Part shown: piece after piece, positions 9,913-18,898 of the stretch
Position numbering within the stretch: position 1 is the stretch's first letter
Layout: every line of letters starts with the position of its first letter
DNA from: a bacterium
GTDB taxonomy: Bacteria > Patescibacteriota > Microgenomatia > Daviesbacterales > UBA10151
Direction: 5' to 3'
Assembly (NCBI GenBank): GCA_021786105.1
Contig: JAJYNW010000003.1
Coordinates: 1-54,345, forward strand
Length of the DNA: 54,345 bases
Position numbers and translations under genes: made by a program
Notes under the pieces: model-generated
Told to the model about the DNA's origin: nothing
The model's database searches: none
The model's input: only the letters and a program-made list of their open reading frames with translations

Positions 9913-12531
9913 TCAACACATACTGTAACCACAACTATGACATTTCTTACAGCCTTCTTCCATCACAAAAGAGGCTGAGCCGCATTCGGGACAAAGATCA
10001 GCATTAACATTAGACTGCGGTTTGTAGGCGGTTTGCGCTTCATCGCTGTTGTTATCATTAATTGTCAGATTTAATGGTATTGTCTCCATGCTGGTCTGCG
10101 GGGTCATTGATAAATCCTCCGCCAAAGTTTTGGCAATAGCATCAGCCAAGCTCATCACCCGATTTTTCCCAAAACCAACACTGGATGCTCCCCCAATACC
10201 TTTGAGTTGATTAACAATCTTCAAAGCCACTGCTTTAGGATCAGTCTCTTTAGCGCCTCGGGCCAATCTCAAAGACAAAGATACTAATCTACCCATGGCT
10301 TCCGCATCAGCCATAGTGTGCATTCCCGCTCTTCCCACAGTTACAAACACCTCAAAAGGCTGATCATCTTCATCTCGGTTAACCGTGACAAAAGCTTCTC
10401 CCACCGGGGTAGAAATTTTATAAGTCCGACCCCGTAAAATCATCGGCCTTTCAGCCACCGGAGCGGCCGGATTCTCTTTGGCAGCATTCAAAGAAGATGA
10501 AACATTCAAAACCTGGGTACTCTTGGAGCCATCCCGATAAATTGTAATGCCGTTACAACCCAACTCATAAGCCATCACGTAGGCAGTGCGGACATCATCA
10601 CGGGTTGCAGAATTGGGAAGGTTAATGGTTTTGGATACTCCGTTATCCGTATGTCTCTGGAAGGCGGCCTGCATTTTAACGTGCCAAACCGGGTCAATCT
10701 CCTGAGCCGTTACAAATACCTTCTGGTACTCTTCCGGCACCTCAGCTAGACCTTTAACAGATCCGTGCTCCAACACCTTAGCAGCTAAGTCATCGCTGTA
10801 AAATCCTTCCCTTTGGGCGATCTCAGTAAAAGTTTTATTGGCAATAGTTAAAATCCGGTACTGATCACCTTTGGCTTTAGCTTTGTGAATATAGGCTAAG
10901 GCAAACACCGGCTCAATACCGGAAGAGCAATCACCAATAATGGAAATGGTGCCGGTCGGCGCAATGGTGGTAATGGTGGAATTTCTGATCTGTCTTCCTC
11001 CCGCATAAGCATAAGAGGCTGGCCGATTTCTAAAGGCTGAGGCATCCTTATCAGCATAAATTGAGTTTACCCAATTCGGAAAAGCGCCATGGTCTTCTGC
11101 CAACTCCTCAGACGTCTTGTGCCCTTCCTCGTTAATAAACTTCATCAAGCTTTCGGCCAATTGCAGCGCTTCATCAGAATCGTAAGGAATCTTTAATTTG
11201 AAAAGCATATCAGCAAAACCCATTACCCCCAAGCCAATTCTTCTATTACCATGCACCTGATCATAAATTTGCTTTAAGGTGTAAGGATTGGTTTGTACTA
11301 CGTTATCTAAAAAGCGGACTGCAGTCCGGGTTACCCTCTTTAGCTCTTCCCAATTCACATCCGATCCATCAGGCAATACAAACTTACCCAGATTAATTGA
11401 TCCCAAGTTGCAGGCATCCCAAGGTGCTAGCGGCTGCTCTCCGCAAGGATTAGTTGATTCAATCGTCTCCAAAGACGGAATCGGGTTTGCAGGAGAGTCA
11501 TTAATCCTGTCAATAAAGATAAGCCCCGGATCACCTGTTTTCCAGGCCCGTTCAATTATTTCATCAAAAACCTGCGTTGCATTGAGTTTACCGACCGCTT
11601 CCCCGTTATGCGGAATAATCAGTTCATAATCTTCACCCATTTTCACTGCCTCCATGAATTTATCCGTGATAGCTACCGAGATATTAAAATTGGCAATTTG
11701 TTTATCCAAAAGCAGCGTTTTAACATATTCTCTCGCCCCATCATCCGGTAAAAGCGGCGCAATCTGCTCATAAACCGGTTTATTCAAATCATCCAGTTCT
11801 GCCTTACAACGGATAAACTCTAAAATATCCGGATGATCCACCCGCAAGATTCCCATATTAGCCCCGCGTCTGGTCCCACCCTGTTTAATGGATTCTGTAG
11901 CGGCATTAAATACCTTCAAAAACGACACTGGACCGGAAGCCACCCCACCAGTGGTTTTAACAATACTGCCGGCAGGGCGAAGCCGGGAAAAAGCAAATCC
12001 GGTTCCGCCACCGGTCTGGTGAATTAAGGCAGCGTACTTGACGGCATCAAAAATTTCCGGCAGAGAATCACCCACCGGTAAGACAAAACAAGCCGAATAC
12101 TGCAAGCCATTTTGCTTTCCGGCATTCATAATGGTGGGGGAATTAGGCAAAAACTCCTGTCGCACCATCATGGTATAAAACTCTTTAGCCAAATTTTCCA
12201 CGAACTGCGGTTTCACTCCAAAATCAAAATCACCTGAAGCCACATCGTAGGCTATCCGCCAAAACCTTTCTGCCACAGTTTCCGCAACTTCTAAATTACC
12301 CCCCTTGAGGAGATATCTTTCCTGTAAAATTTTGTTTGAGCTTTCTGAAAATGTTGGTTGGGGCAAACCGACCGGAATTTCCGGCATCTTTTTGTAACGG
12401 GGAATAAACCTGGTTTCAAAAGTCCGAACGCTTTGATCTAAACCATTTGTTTTATGTTCACCATTAGTCTTTCTTTTACCCTGGGTTCTTGATACTGAAA
12501 CAATTTGTGAGGTAGTGTTAGTTTTTTTCAT
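9913..12531 (-). CDS. nrdJ: Adenosylcobalamin-dependent (class II) ribonucleoside-diphosphate reductase
   Basis: NSPTIMNAGKQNGLQYSACFVLPVGDS, QTGGGTGFAFSRLRP, NPCGEQPL, C-terminal CPECG...CKKCHSCGYSMC. Confidence 0.96.
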   Translation of the reverse strand: MKKTNTTSQIVSVSRTQGKRKTNGEHKTNGLDQSVRTFETRFIPRYKKMPEIPVGLPQPTFSESSNKILQERYLLKGGNLEVAETVAERFWRIAYDVASGDFDFGVKPQFVENLAKEFYTMMVRQEFLPNSPTIMNAGKQNGLQYSACFVLPVGDSLPEIFDAVKYAALIHQTGGGTGFAFSRLRPAGSIVKTTGGVASGPVSFLKVFNAATESIKQGGTRRGANMGILRVDHPDILEFIRCKAELDDLNKPVYEQIAPLLPDDGAREYVKTLLLDKQIANFNISVAITDKFMEAVKMGEDYELIIPHNGEAVGKLNATQVFDEIIERAWKTGDPGLIFIDRINDSPANPIPSLETIESTNPCGEQPLAPWDACNLGSINLGKFVLPDGSDVNWEELKRVTRTAVRFLDNVVQTNPYTLKQIYDQVHGNRRIGLGVMGFADMLFKLKIPYDSDEALQLAESLMKFINEEGHKTSEELAEDHGAFPNWVNSIYADKDASAFRNRPASYAYAGGRQIRNSTITTIAPTGTISIIGDCSSGIEPVFALAYIHKAKAKGDQYRILTIANKTFTEIAQREGFYSDDLAAKVLEHGSVKGLAEVPEEYQKVFVTAQEIDPVWHVKMQAAFQRHTDNGVSKTINLPNSATRDDVRTAYVMAYELGCNGITIYRDGSKSTQVLNVSSSLNAAKENPAAPVAERPMILRGRTYKISTPVGEAFVTVNRDEDDQPFEVFVTVGRAGMHTMADAEAMGRLVSLSLRLARGAKETDPKAVALKIVNQLKGIGGASSVGFGKNRVMSLADAIAKTLAEDLSMTPQTSMETIPLNLTINDNNSDEAQTAYKPQSNVNADLCPECGSASFVMEEGCKKCHSCGYSMC

Positions 12532-12968
12532 AAAGTCTCTAATTCCTTCTTAAAATCCTTTGGGTCAGAAAAGGTCCGATAAACGCTGGCAAACCGTAAA
12601 TAAGCTACCGAATCCAGCTTCTTTAACTCTGAAAGAACCCATTTACCCAAAGTCTGGGAAGGGATTTCTTTCAAACCTTTAGTCCTAATCCGGCCTTCTA
12701 TTCTATCAAGTATCTCTGAAACCTTGTCAATCCCCGGTCTTTTTTCCAAAGCTTTCCTTAAACCCGCTTGTAGTTTTTCCTTTGCGAAAGGCTGTCGCTT
12801 GCCATCCTTTTTCAAAACCAAAAGCTCGATCTCCGCCAAAATCTCGTAGGTAGTAAAACGTTTAGCGCATTTTAAACACTCGCGTCGCCTTCTCACCTCA
12901 CCACGGCTATCAACAGACCTTTTGTCTACAACTTTACTTAAATTACTTTGGCAAAAAGGGCATTTCAT
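12528..12968 (-). CDS. nrdR: Transcriptional repressor NrdR
   Basis: MKCPFCQSNLSKVVDKRSVDSRGEVRRRRECLKCAKRFTTYE zinc ribbon plus ATP-cone; overlaps the nrdJ start. Confidence 0.97.
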   Translation of the reverse strand: MKCPFCQSNLSKVVDKRSVDSRGEVRRRRECLKCAKRFTTYEILAEIELLVLKKDGKRQPFAKEKLQAGLRKALEKRPGIDKVSEILDRIEGRIRTKGLKEIPSQTLGKWVLSELKKLDSVAYLRFASVYRTFSDPKDFKKELETL

Positions 12969-13019
12969 TGTTTTGGACTTTTCGAACTAACCAATTTTTG
13001 TTTATTTATGTTTTCTGTC

Positions 13020-13108
13020 AAAAAGTCCATCACGACCTAAAAGATCGTAATGGACAAATCGGCAGAAAGAATTAATTAACATATTTAGGTATGTACCGAT
13101 TTAGTCCA
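13020..13108 (-). promoter_or_regulatory. Putative transcription attenuator in the nrdR-nrdJ leader (terminator vs antiterminator)
   Basis: 13-bp stem hairpin 13025-13055 plus U5 tract; 13096-13108 is complementary to 13051-13062 with one bulge. Confidence 0.55.
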
Positions 13109-13151
13109 AAACGTATTCTAGCATAGCATGTTGATATCTTGGAGTGTCAAT

Positions 13152-13167
13152 ATACAATATATGGTGC
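13152..13167. promoter_or_regulatory. Candidate NrdR box
   Basis: ATACAATATATGGTGC matches consensus acaCwAtATaTwGtgt at 13/16 positions; abuts TTGACA (minus strand, 13145-13150). Confidence 0.55.
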
Positions 13168-13180
13168 AATGCAACCATAC

Positions 13181-13873
13181 TTACTGCTGGGAATTTAAGA
13201 TGACAACTTTTTGCATCACATCTCCGACCGCTATTTTTTCCACTACATCCATGCCGGAAATTACCTGACCGAAAATTGTGTATTTTTTCGGTAATTCCGG
13301 ATGATCATCCAGCATGATGAAAAACTGACTGCCGTTGGTGTCTGGGCCCGCATTAGCCATAGCCACAATCCCCTTTGTATAGTCTCGGATTACTGGCTCA
13401 TCGGCAAATTTATATCCCGGTCCTCCAGTACCGTCCCCATTGGGATCACCACCCTGTATCACAAAACCAGGCTCTACTCGATGAAAAGTCAAACCGTCAT
13501 AAAAACCACTGGATGCCAAAACTATAAAATTAGAAGCAGCCATAGTGGCTTCCGGATAAATTTGAAATTTGATTACACCTTTGGCTGTCTGAATTGCGGC
13601 TGTTTTATTTTGTAAAACTTCCGGCTTTAAAGTTCCCGGAAACTGAGATAGCTTTTTGTTTTTGGACAAAGGTAGGTCCGTTGCTTGCGGTTGCTGCTGT
13701 CCATTGGCCGGCTGGGGAGATTTATTGATCATAAAAGTCAAATCCTGTGGTGACGGAGAAGGAGAAGCAGATGCACTGCCAACTTCCTGATTAAATTTTG
13801 TAATAGCAAAGTACACGCCTACTCCAATTACGAAAATAATTAAAAGAGTTCCCAGAACACGCTGGTTGGTCAT
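13181..13873 (-). CDS. Membrane-anchored cyclophilin-type peptidyl-prolyl isomerase
   Basis: FHRVEPGFVIQGGDPNGDGTGGPGYKF, GSQFFIML; N-terminal TM; start at MTNQRV preferred. Confidence 0.93.
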   Translation of the reverse strand: MTNQRVLGTLLIIFVIGVGVYFAITKFNQEVGSASASPSPSPQDLTFMINKSPQPANGQQQPQATDLPLSKNKKLSQFPGTLKPEVLQNKTAAIQTAKGVIKFQIYPEATMAASNFIVLASSGFYDGLTFHRVEPGFVIQGGDPNGDGTGGPGYKFADEPVIRDYTKGIVAMANAGPDTNGSQFFIMLDDHPELPKKYTIFGQVISGMDVVEKIAVGDVMQKVVILNSQQ

Positions 13874-13916
13874 CGCCAAATATATAACACCAAATACCAA
13901 TTATGACAAGGAGTAT

Positions 13917-14987
13917 TTAGTAATTCTTCGGCATTTCTAAATAAAAAGTAGAACCTTTGCCTCCGTTACTTTTAACATGCAATTTTCCATTATAATGCTT
14001 GATAATTTGTGAAGAAATAAAAAGACCCAAGCCCAAACCCTCCACCCTGCCTTGCTGAGTCCTTCTGGAGCGATAAAAGTGCTTAAAGATAGCTTTTTGC
14101 TCTGGTCTGGGTATCCCTATTCCATAATCTTTGACAGCCAGAATTACCCCTTCTCTTTTACCTTTGAGCCTAACTTTAATTGGGCTTTGCTCCGGCGAAT
14201 ACTTAATTGCATTTGTTAATAAGTTTGTAATAACTTGCCCAAGCCTATATCCGTCGGCTTTGATAATCTTACGGGTTTTCCCAGAAACTATTATCTCTCT
14301 TTTGCTGTTAATAATCTGTTGATTGCTTACAATTTTTCGAATTAGACTGTCAAAATCAAATAACTCATCTTTATATAAAAATCTTCCTATTTCAATTCTA
14401 GACACATCTAATAAGTCATTTATTAATTCCAGTAACCTTTCTGCCTGAACATCTATTTCTCTTATATATCCAAATGACTTATTTTTACCACTTTTTTTAA
14501 GCTTTTTTTGAAGTAAACCAATATACCCCTTAATCACCGCGAGCGGGTTTTTTATCTCATGAGCTGCCAAAGCTACAAACTGATCCTTTTGAAATTCAGC
14601 TTCATATCTAGCTTCACTGATTAAACTAACGAAAAAACCTAAAATCATATAAATAAAAGTCAGGATAAAATCCTCAAATCCTGAGTGCAAAGGAAGATCT
14701 ACCCTGAGAAACGTCAGATAGCTTATAATACCCGTAAGAACCGTTACGAGCACCCCAGGACCTAAGCCCCCATACCAAGAGCTGGCTGTCACGACCAAAA
14801 TAAGCATGAAAAGCGATAGAGCTTGGACATGAATTAAATTAGGATATATATTCAAAGTTAAATAGAACAAAGAAAATACCAACAAAAAGACAACAATTGA
14901 GAAACTGTATCTTTTAAACCTGGTCCTTTTCCGGAAATAGGCCAGTTTCACCAAATGGAATTTGAACCTGAACCACAGTTCTTCCAC
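13917..14987 (-). CDS. Membrane sensor histidine kinase (orphan)
   Basis: N-terminal TMs, AAHEIKNPLAVIKGYIG H-box, DYGIGIP, GLGLGLFISSQI. Confidence 0.92.
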   Translation of the reverse strand: MEELWFRFKFHLVKLAYFRKRTRFKRYSFSIVVFLLVFSLFYLTLNIYPNLIHVQALSLFMLILVVTASSWYGGLGPGVLVTVLTGIISYLTFLRVDLPLHSGFEDFILTFIYMILGFFVSLISEARYEAEFQKDQFVALAAHEIKNPLAVIKGYIGLLQKKLKKSGKNKSFGYIREIDVQAERLLELINDLLDVSRIEIGRFLYKDELFDFDSLIRKIVSNQQIINSKREIIVSGKTRKIIKADGYRLGQVITNLLTNAIKYSPEQSPIKVRLKGKREGVILAVKDYGIGIPRPEQKAIFKHFYRSRRTQQGRVEGLGLGLFISSQIIKHYNGKLHVKSNGGKGSTFYLEMPKNY

Positions 14988-15898
14988 TACTTCATTTTAC
15001 CAAATGAGTAATCTAAAAGCTCCCTGGCCTCATCTCTCCTGTCTTCAGAACCCAAAAGCACCCCTACCACCTCCTGGTCATCCTTCCTTGCCAGCGTTAT
15101 CAAAGTCAAGCCTGCTTCAGGAGTATAACCCGTCTTAAACCCCACCACCCCCGGATAAGTGGTTAACAGGTTAATTCCGGAATACATATCGTAATCCTGA
15201 TGATTTTCTGTTTGTGGCAAATAAATGTGACTTTGTGAAGATATATCCACAACTTGTGGGAAGTAACGAATCAGGAATCTGGTCAAAAGAGCTAAATCAT
15301 ATGCTGTTGAGTAAGAATTATTTGTATCTTCGTCCAGTCCGGTAGGATTGGCATAAAATGTATCATTCATTCCTAATTGCTTTGCCTTATCATTCATCAA
15401 CTTAACAAACTCCTCTCTGTCTCCAGTAACCCCCTCTGCCAAAATTTCTGCCGCATCATTGGCCGAGACTAAAAATATCCCATCCAGAAGCTCTTTTAGA
15501 GTTAACTTCTCACCAGCTATAAGCAACATTTTATCCGGCTCCATGTCGGCTGCTTGCTGGCTGACCGTAAACTGATCCTCCATGCTTTTGTGTTCCAAAG
15601 CCACCAGCACAGTCATCACTTTAACCAAAGACGCAATCGGCAACCTTTGGTGAATATTTTTTGAATAAAACACCTCACCGTTTTTGGTATCGGTAAAAAA
15701 GGCTGCCTTGGCACTTATAATTGGCGCATCCTGTTTATCCTCAGATACTTGAGGAAACCACTGATTTACTCCTAAAACATTTTCTTCCTTTAAGAGAGGA
15801 GAGATTAAATCAACTGAGACTTTTTTTCCCGTTAAATTGAGTATTAAAAATGAACACAAAGTTACCAGGATAATGGATAAAAAAGTAAGTTTCTTCAT
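14987..15898 (-). CDS. D-alanyl-D-alanine carboxypeptidase (PBP5/DacA family)
   Basis: ASLVKVMT (SxxK), SAND (SxN), KTGYT (KTG). Confidence 0.93.
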   Translation of the reverse strand: MKKLTFLSIILVTLCSFLILNLTGKKVSVDLISPLLKEENVLGVNQWFPQVSEDKQDAPIISAKAAFFTDTKNGEVFYSKNIHQRLPIASLVKVMTVLVALEHKSMEDQFTVSQQAADMEPDKMLLIAGEKLTLKELLDGIFLVSANDAAEILAEGVTGDREEFVKLMNDKAKQLGMNDTFYANPTGLDEDTNNSYSTAYDLALLTRFLIRYFPQVVDISSQSHIYLPQTENHQDYDMYSGINLLTTYPGVVGFKTGYTPEAGLTLITLARKDDQEVVGVLLGSEDRRDEARELLDYSFGKMK

Positions 15899-15925
15899 AG
15901 AGAAGATTATTCATCATACCAAACA

Positions 15926-16714
15926 ATGCAAGAAGACAAACTGCCTCTTGACGCCACTATCAGCTTTGCCTCAAAATTAAATTGGGGAGTTATGCTGCAC
16001 CGTTTACTGCCTGTTTTACTGGTTGTCGCTGTAATCATTTACACTGCTTTTAATTTTCAATCCCTAAGAAGGACTATTGCCTATAGATTGCATATTTCCG
16101 GCGACTCCACTACCTCCTGCTGTGATGCTGCTAAAGTCGCCAAATCCGACGGGAAGTTTGATGAAAACGCTTCGGTGGCTATCTTTAATAACCAGGTTAT
16201 TGATTACCCAAAAACTTCCCTGGCTTACGCATACTCTCAAACTTTAGCTCAAAACACCAATAGCGACCAGGCGGTTTTGGGAACTACCAATGCCAGCGGG
16301 GAGGAAAGATGGATTGATGTATCTTTAGATGAACAAAGAGTGAGGGCCTGGGAGGGAAATAAATTAGTTATGGAATTCCCTATTTCTTCTGGTCTCTGGG
16401 CACCCACCCCTAAGGGAACATTTAATATCTGGTATAAAACCCGCAGCCAAAGAATGGCAGGAGGATCAAGGGATATGGGCACTTATTACGACTTACCTAA
16501 TGTGCCAAATAATATGTTTTTCTATCAAGGTTTTGCACTGCACGGCGCTTACTGGCACAATAATTTTGGTCACCCTATGAGTCATGGCTGCGTTAATGAA
16601 CCATTAGCCAGCGCTGCCCAAATCTTTGATTGGGCCGGCCCGGTTTTGCCTCCGGGCCAAGGCGCAGTCAGGGCCACTCCGGAAAACCCCGGTACCAGAG
16701 TAGTAGTACACTAA
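15926..16714 (+). CDS. L,D-transpeptidase (YkuD family)
   Basis: ALHGAYWHNNFGHPMSHGCVN catalytic motif; TM anchor. Confidence 0.92.
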   Translation: MQEDKLPLDATISFASKLNWGVMLHRLLPVLLVVAVIIYTAFNFQSLRRTIAYRLHISGDSTTSCCDAAKVAKSDGKFDENASVAIFNNQVIDYPKTSLAYAYSQTLAQNTNSDQAVLGTTNASGEERWIDVSLDEQRVRAWEGNKLVMEFPISSGLWAPTPKGTFNIWYKTRSQRMAGGSRDMGTYYDLPNVPNNMFFYQGFALHGAYWHNNFGHPMSHGCVNEPLASAAQIFDWAGPVLPPGQGAVRATPENPGTRVVVH

Positions 16715-17697
16715 ATCTCTTTGGCAACTATTTTAGAGTTTTCTTTTAATTTCTCCTGCATTTGGCTGTAAGTTAACAAACCAGCCTGAGGGCCCACTTG
16801 TTCAATCACTGAAGCGGCATTAGCCGCTCCCCACCTCATCGCCTCAGCTAAATCTTTACCGTAAAAAAGCCCGGCCAAACAAGCAGTGGCATAGGCATCT
16901 CCGGCTCCTGTCATCTCCACTAATTTTGCCGGAAAGACTCCCAAATGATAAAACTTTTCTCCGTCAACCCCCCAAGATCCTTCTCCGCCGTTTGTGATAA
17001 TAACCATTTTCGGACCTAAATCCGCAATGCCTTTGAGTAGTTTTTTAATATTTACATCTTCTTTCTCGTTTATCCCCAAAATTCTCTTTGCCTCCCCCTT
17101 ATTCACAAAAAAAGCCTCTGCTAAAGCTAAAATTTTTGGGTATTTTTTTATGCCTGTTTTAATTTGATAAGTCCCCGGATTATATAGCAGCCTTGATCCT
17201 GTCCTCTCCAGATACGCCCCTAATTCATTGAGTAAATTTGATTGAGTAAAACTAGGCGACAAGGAGGTAAAATATACCCATTTAGCAAAATCTAAATCCG
17301 GTAGTTTATAGTGCCAGTTTTGGTGGTAGACAAAAATTGTTCGCTCTCCTTTGAAGTTTAAAACAGTTGATAAATTAGATTCCATTCCCTGATTAACCAC
17401 CACATATCTTTTGTCCACGCCCTCAGAAGTCAGTTTTTCGACAATCTGCTTGCCTGCTACATCTGATCCAACGTTTACATAAAATGCAGTTTTTAATTTC
17501 AGCCTGGCACCTCCCACTACATTATTGGCTCCATTACCCGCCACTAAATGTGTCAATTTATCCACCGGAATTTTATCCCCAAACTCCACGCACAACCGGC
17601 AATCAGTTTTATTGAGGTTACACTTTACTTCTGCATCATGAATCTGCACATAATTATCAATCGTGGCATCACCAATGGAGATTAAATCAAAAGCCAT
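16711..17697 (-). CDS. PfkB/ribokinase-family carbohydrate kinase
   Basis: MTGAGDAYATACLAGLFYG; VAGNGANNVVGGARL. Confidence 0.88.
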   Translation of the reverse strand: MAFDLISIGDATIDNYVQIHDAEVKCNLNKTDCRLCVEFGDKIPVDKLTHLVAGNGANNVVGGARLKLKTAFYVNVGSDVAGKQIVEKLTSEGVDKRYVVVNQGMESNLSTVLNFKGERTIFVYHQNWHYKLPDLDFAKWVYFTSLSPSFTQSNLLNELGAYLERTGSRLLYNPGTYQIKTGIKKYPKILALAEAFFVNKGEAKRILGINEKEDVNIKKLLKGIADLGPKMVIITNGGEGSWGVDGEKFYHLGVFPAKLVEMTGAGDAYATACLAGLFYGKDLAEAMRWGAANAASVIEQVGPQAGLLTYSQMQEKLKENSKIVAKEI

Positions 17698-17909
17698 TAT
17701 TCCAGTATAGCACTGTAACCGGTTTTTTTAATTGTTTCTATCACTAAATTATCAGTCACTTTGTCCGGATCAAATTCCACTTCTGTTTCCATCTTGGCAT
17801 AGGAAGTATCGGAAGCTTTGACTCCCTCTAAATCCTCCAGATCCATGTCTATAGTCATGGCACAGGAAGTGCAATGCATACCGGTAATTTTAAATTTTTT
17901 CTTAATCAT
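17697..17909 (-). CDS. Heavy-metal-associated domain protein (CopZ-like)
   Basis: GMHCTSCAM metal-binding motif, 70 aa. Confidence 0.9.
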   Translation of the reverse strand: MIKKKFKITGMHCTSCAMTIDMDLEDLEGVKASDTSYAKMETEVEFDPDKVTDNLVIETIKKTGYSAILE

Positions 17910-17911
17910 AT

Positions 17912-18898
17912 TTAACTGACTACGTCAATCACCCCCCGAAACATTCCCATGGAACAGCTAAACGGAATTTGACCCACTTCAGTTGGTGTAAACTCAATGG
18001 TTTGTGAATCTGTTGGCCTTAAATTCTTGGAAATCCCCAATGAGGGAATCCTAAAAGCCAAAGCACAACCATAAGAGTTATTTGAATTTAGAGTAATCTT
18101 AACAGGCAGACCTTTTTTCACTTTGAGATAATTTGGGCTATAACCGCTGCCGGAAATATCAATCTGGTATTCCTGCTTGGCGGCAATATTTGCTGTTTGT
18201 TGCTGTTCTTGCCCGCTAAAATCTATTGTCACTACCGGAAATCCGGCCGCCCCCAAAGTATTATTAATGGTAAAAAGCCCCACAAAGATGATCACCCAAG
18301 CCGCCAACTTGAAAAAAGTCTTTTGGAAGCTATCGCTTAATTTAGCAGTAATGTAACCTAAACCAAAGAAAATAGGGGAGGTACCCAACACAAAAGAGAT
18401 TAGAATTAAAGATCCCTTAAGGGCAGAACCGGAAGAAATAGCCAAAGCTTCCATAGCCAAAGTGGTCCCGCAGGGAATAAAAATGGTCATGGCCCCTAAA
18501 AGACCCGGGGCAAAGATATCAGCGCTTTTTGACTGATTCCTAATTAATCTGGTTAAAAACCTGGGCGGCTGCAAGATAAAATAGCGGAAAATCGGGTGGG
18601 CGTTTAATAAATTGAGGGCCACAATAATCATATACACCCCGGCCGCCACCTGCATAATCGTCCGCAGATTATCAGAAATGGACAAAGCCGCCCCAAACAA
18701 ACCTAACACTCCGCCTAAAATGGCGTAACAAATTAGCTTAGCTCCTAAAAATGATAGGGTAGGGATAAAATCATTTTTGTCTTTTTGGTCTAACTCTTTC
18801 CGGGCAGCTACTGCCGAAGCCAACAGCCCCCCCTGGACCGCTGCGCACCCTAACCCACCTGCCGTTAAACCAATTAAAAATATGGTGACAAATTCCAT
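17912..18898 (-). CDS. SafE/UreH-like membrane transporter fused to a C-terminal cupredoxin-like domain
   Basis: Six or more TMs, then YSPNYLKVKKGLPVKITLNS...FTPTEVGQIPFSCSMGMFRG. Confidence 0.82.
   Translation of the reverse strand: MEFVTIFLIGLTAGGLGCAAVQGGLLASAVAARKELDQKDKNDFIPTLSFLGAKLICYAILGGVLGLFGAALSISDNLRTIMQVAAGVYMIIVALNLLNAHPIFRYFILQPPRFLTRLIRNQSKSADIFAPGLLGAMTIFIPCGTTLAMEALAISSGSALKGSLILISFVLGTSPIFFGLGYITAKLSDSFQKTFFKLAAWVIIFVGLFTINNTLGAAGFPVVTIDFSGQEQQQTANIAAKQEYQIDISGSGYSPNYLKVKKGLPVKITLNSNNSYGCALAFRIPSLGISKNLRPTDSQTIEFTPTEVGQIPFSCSMGMFRGVIDVVS

Noticed and set aside
9814-9915. UGA read-through/recoding extending NrdJ through the second CHSCGYSMC tail (same frame, intervening stops all TGA)
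   Set aside because: ATGA overlaps elsewhere (e.g. ribE/ribH at 29045) show TGA acts as stop, and the first tail is already a complete NrdJ C-terminus.
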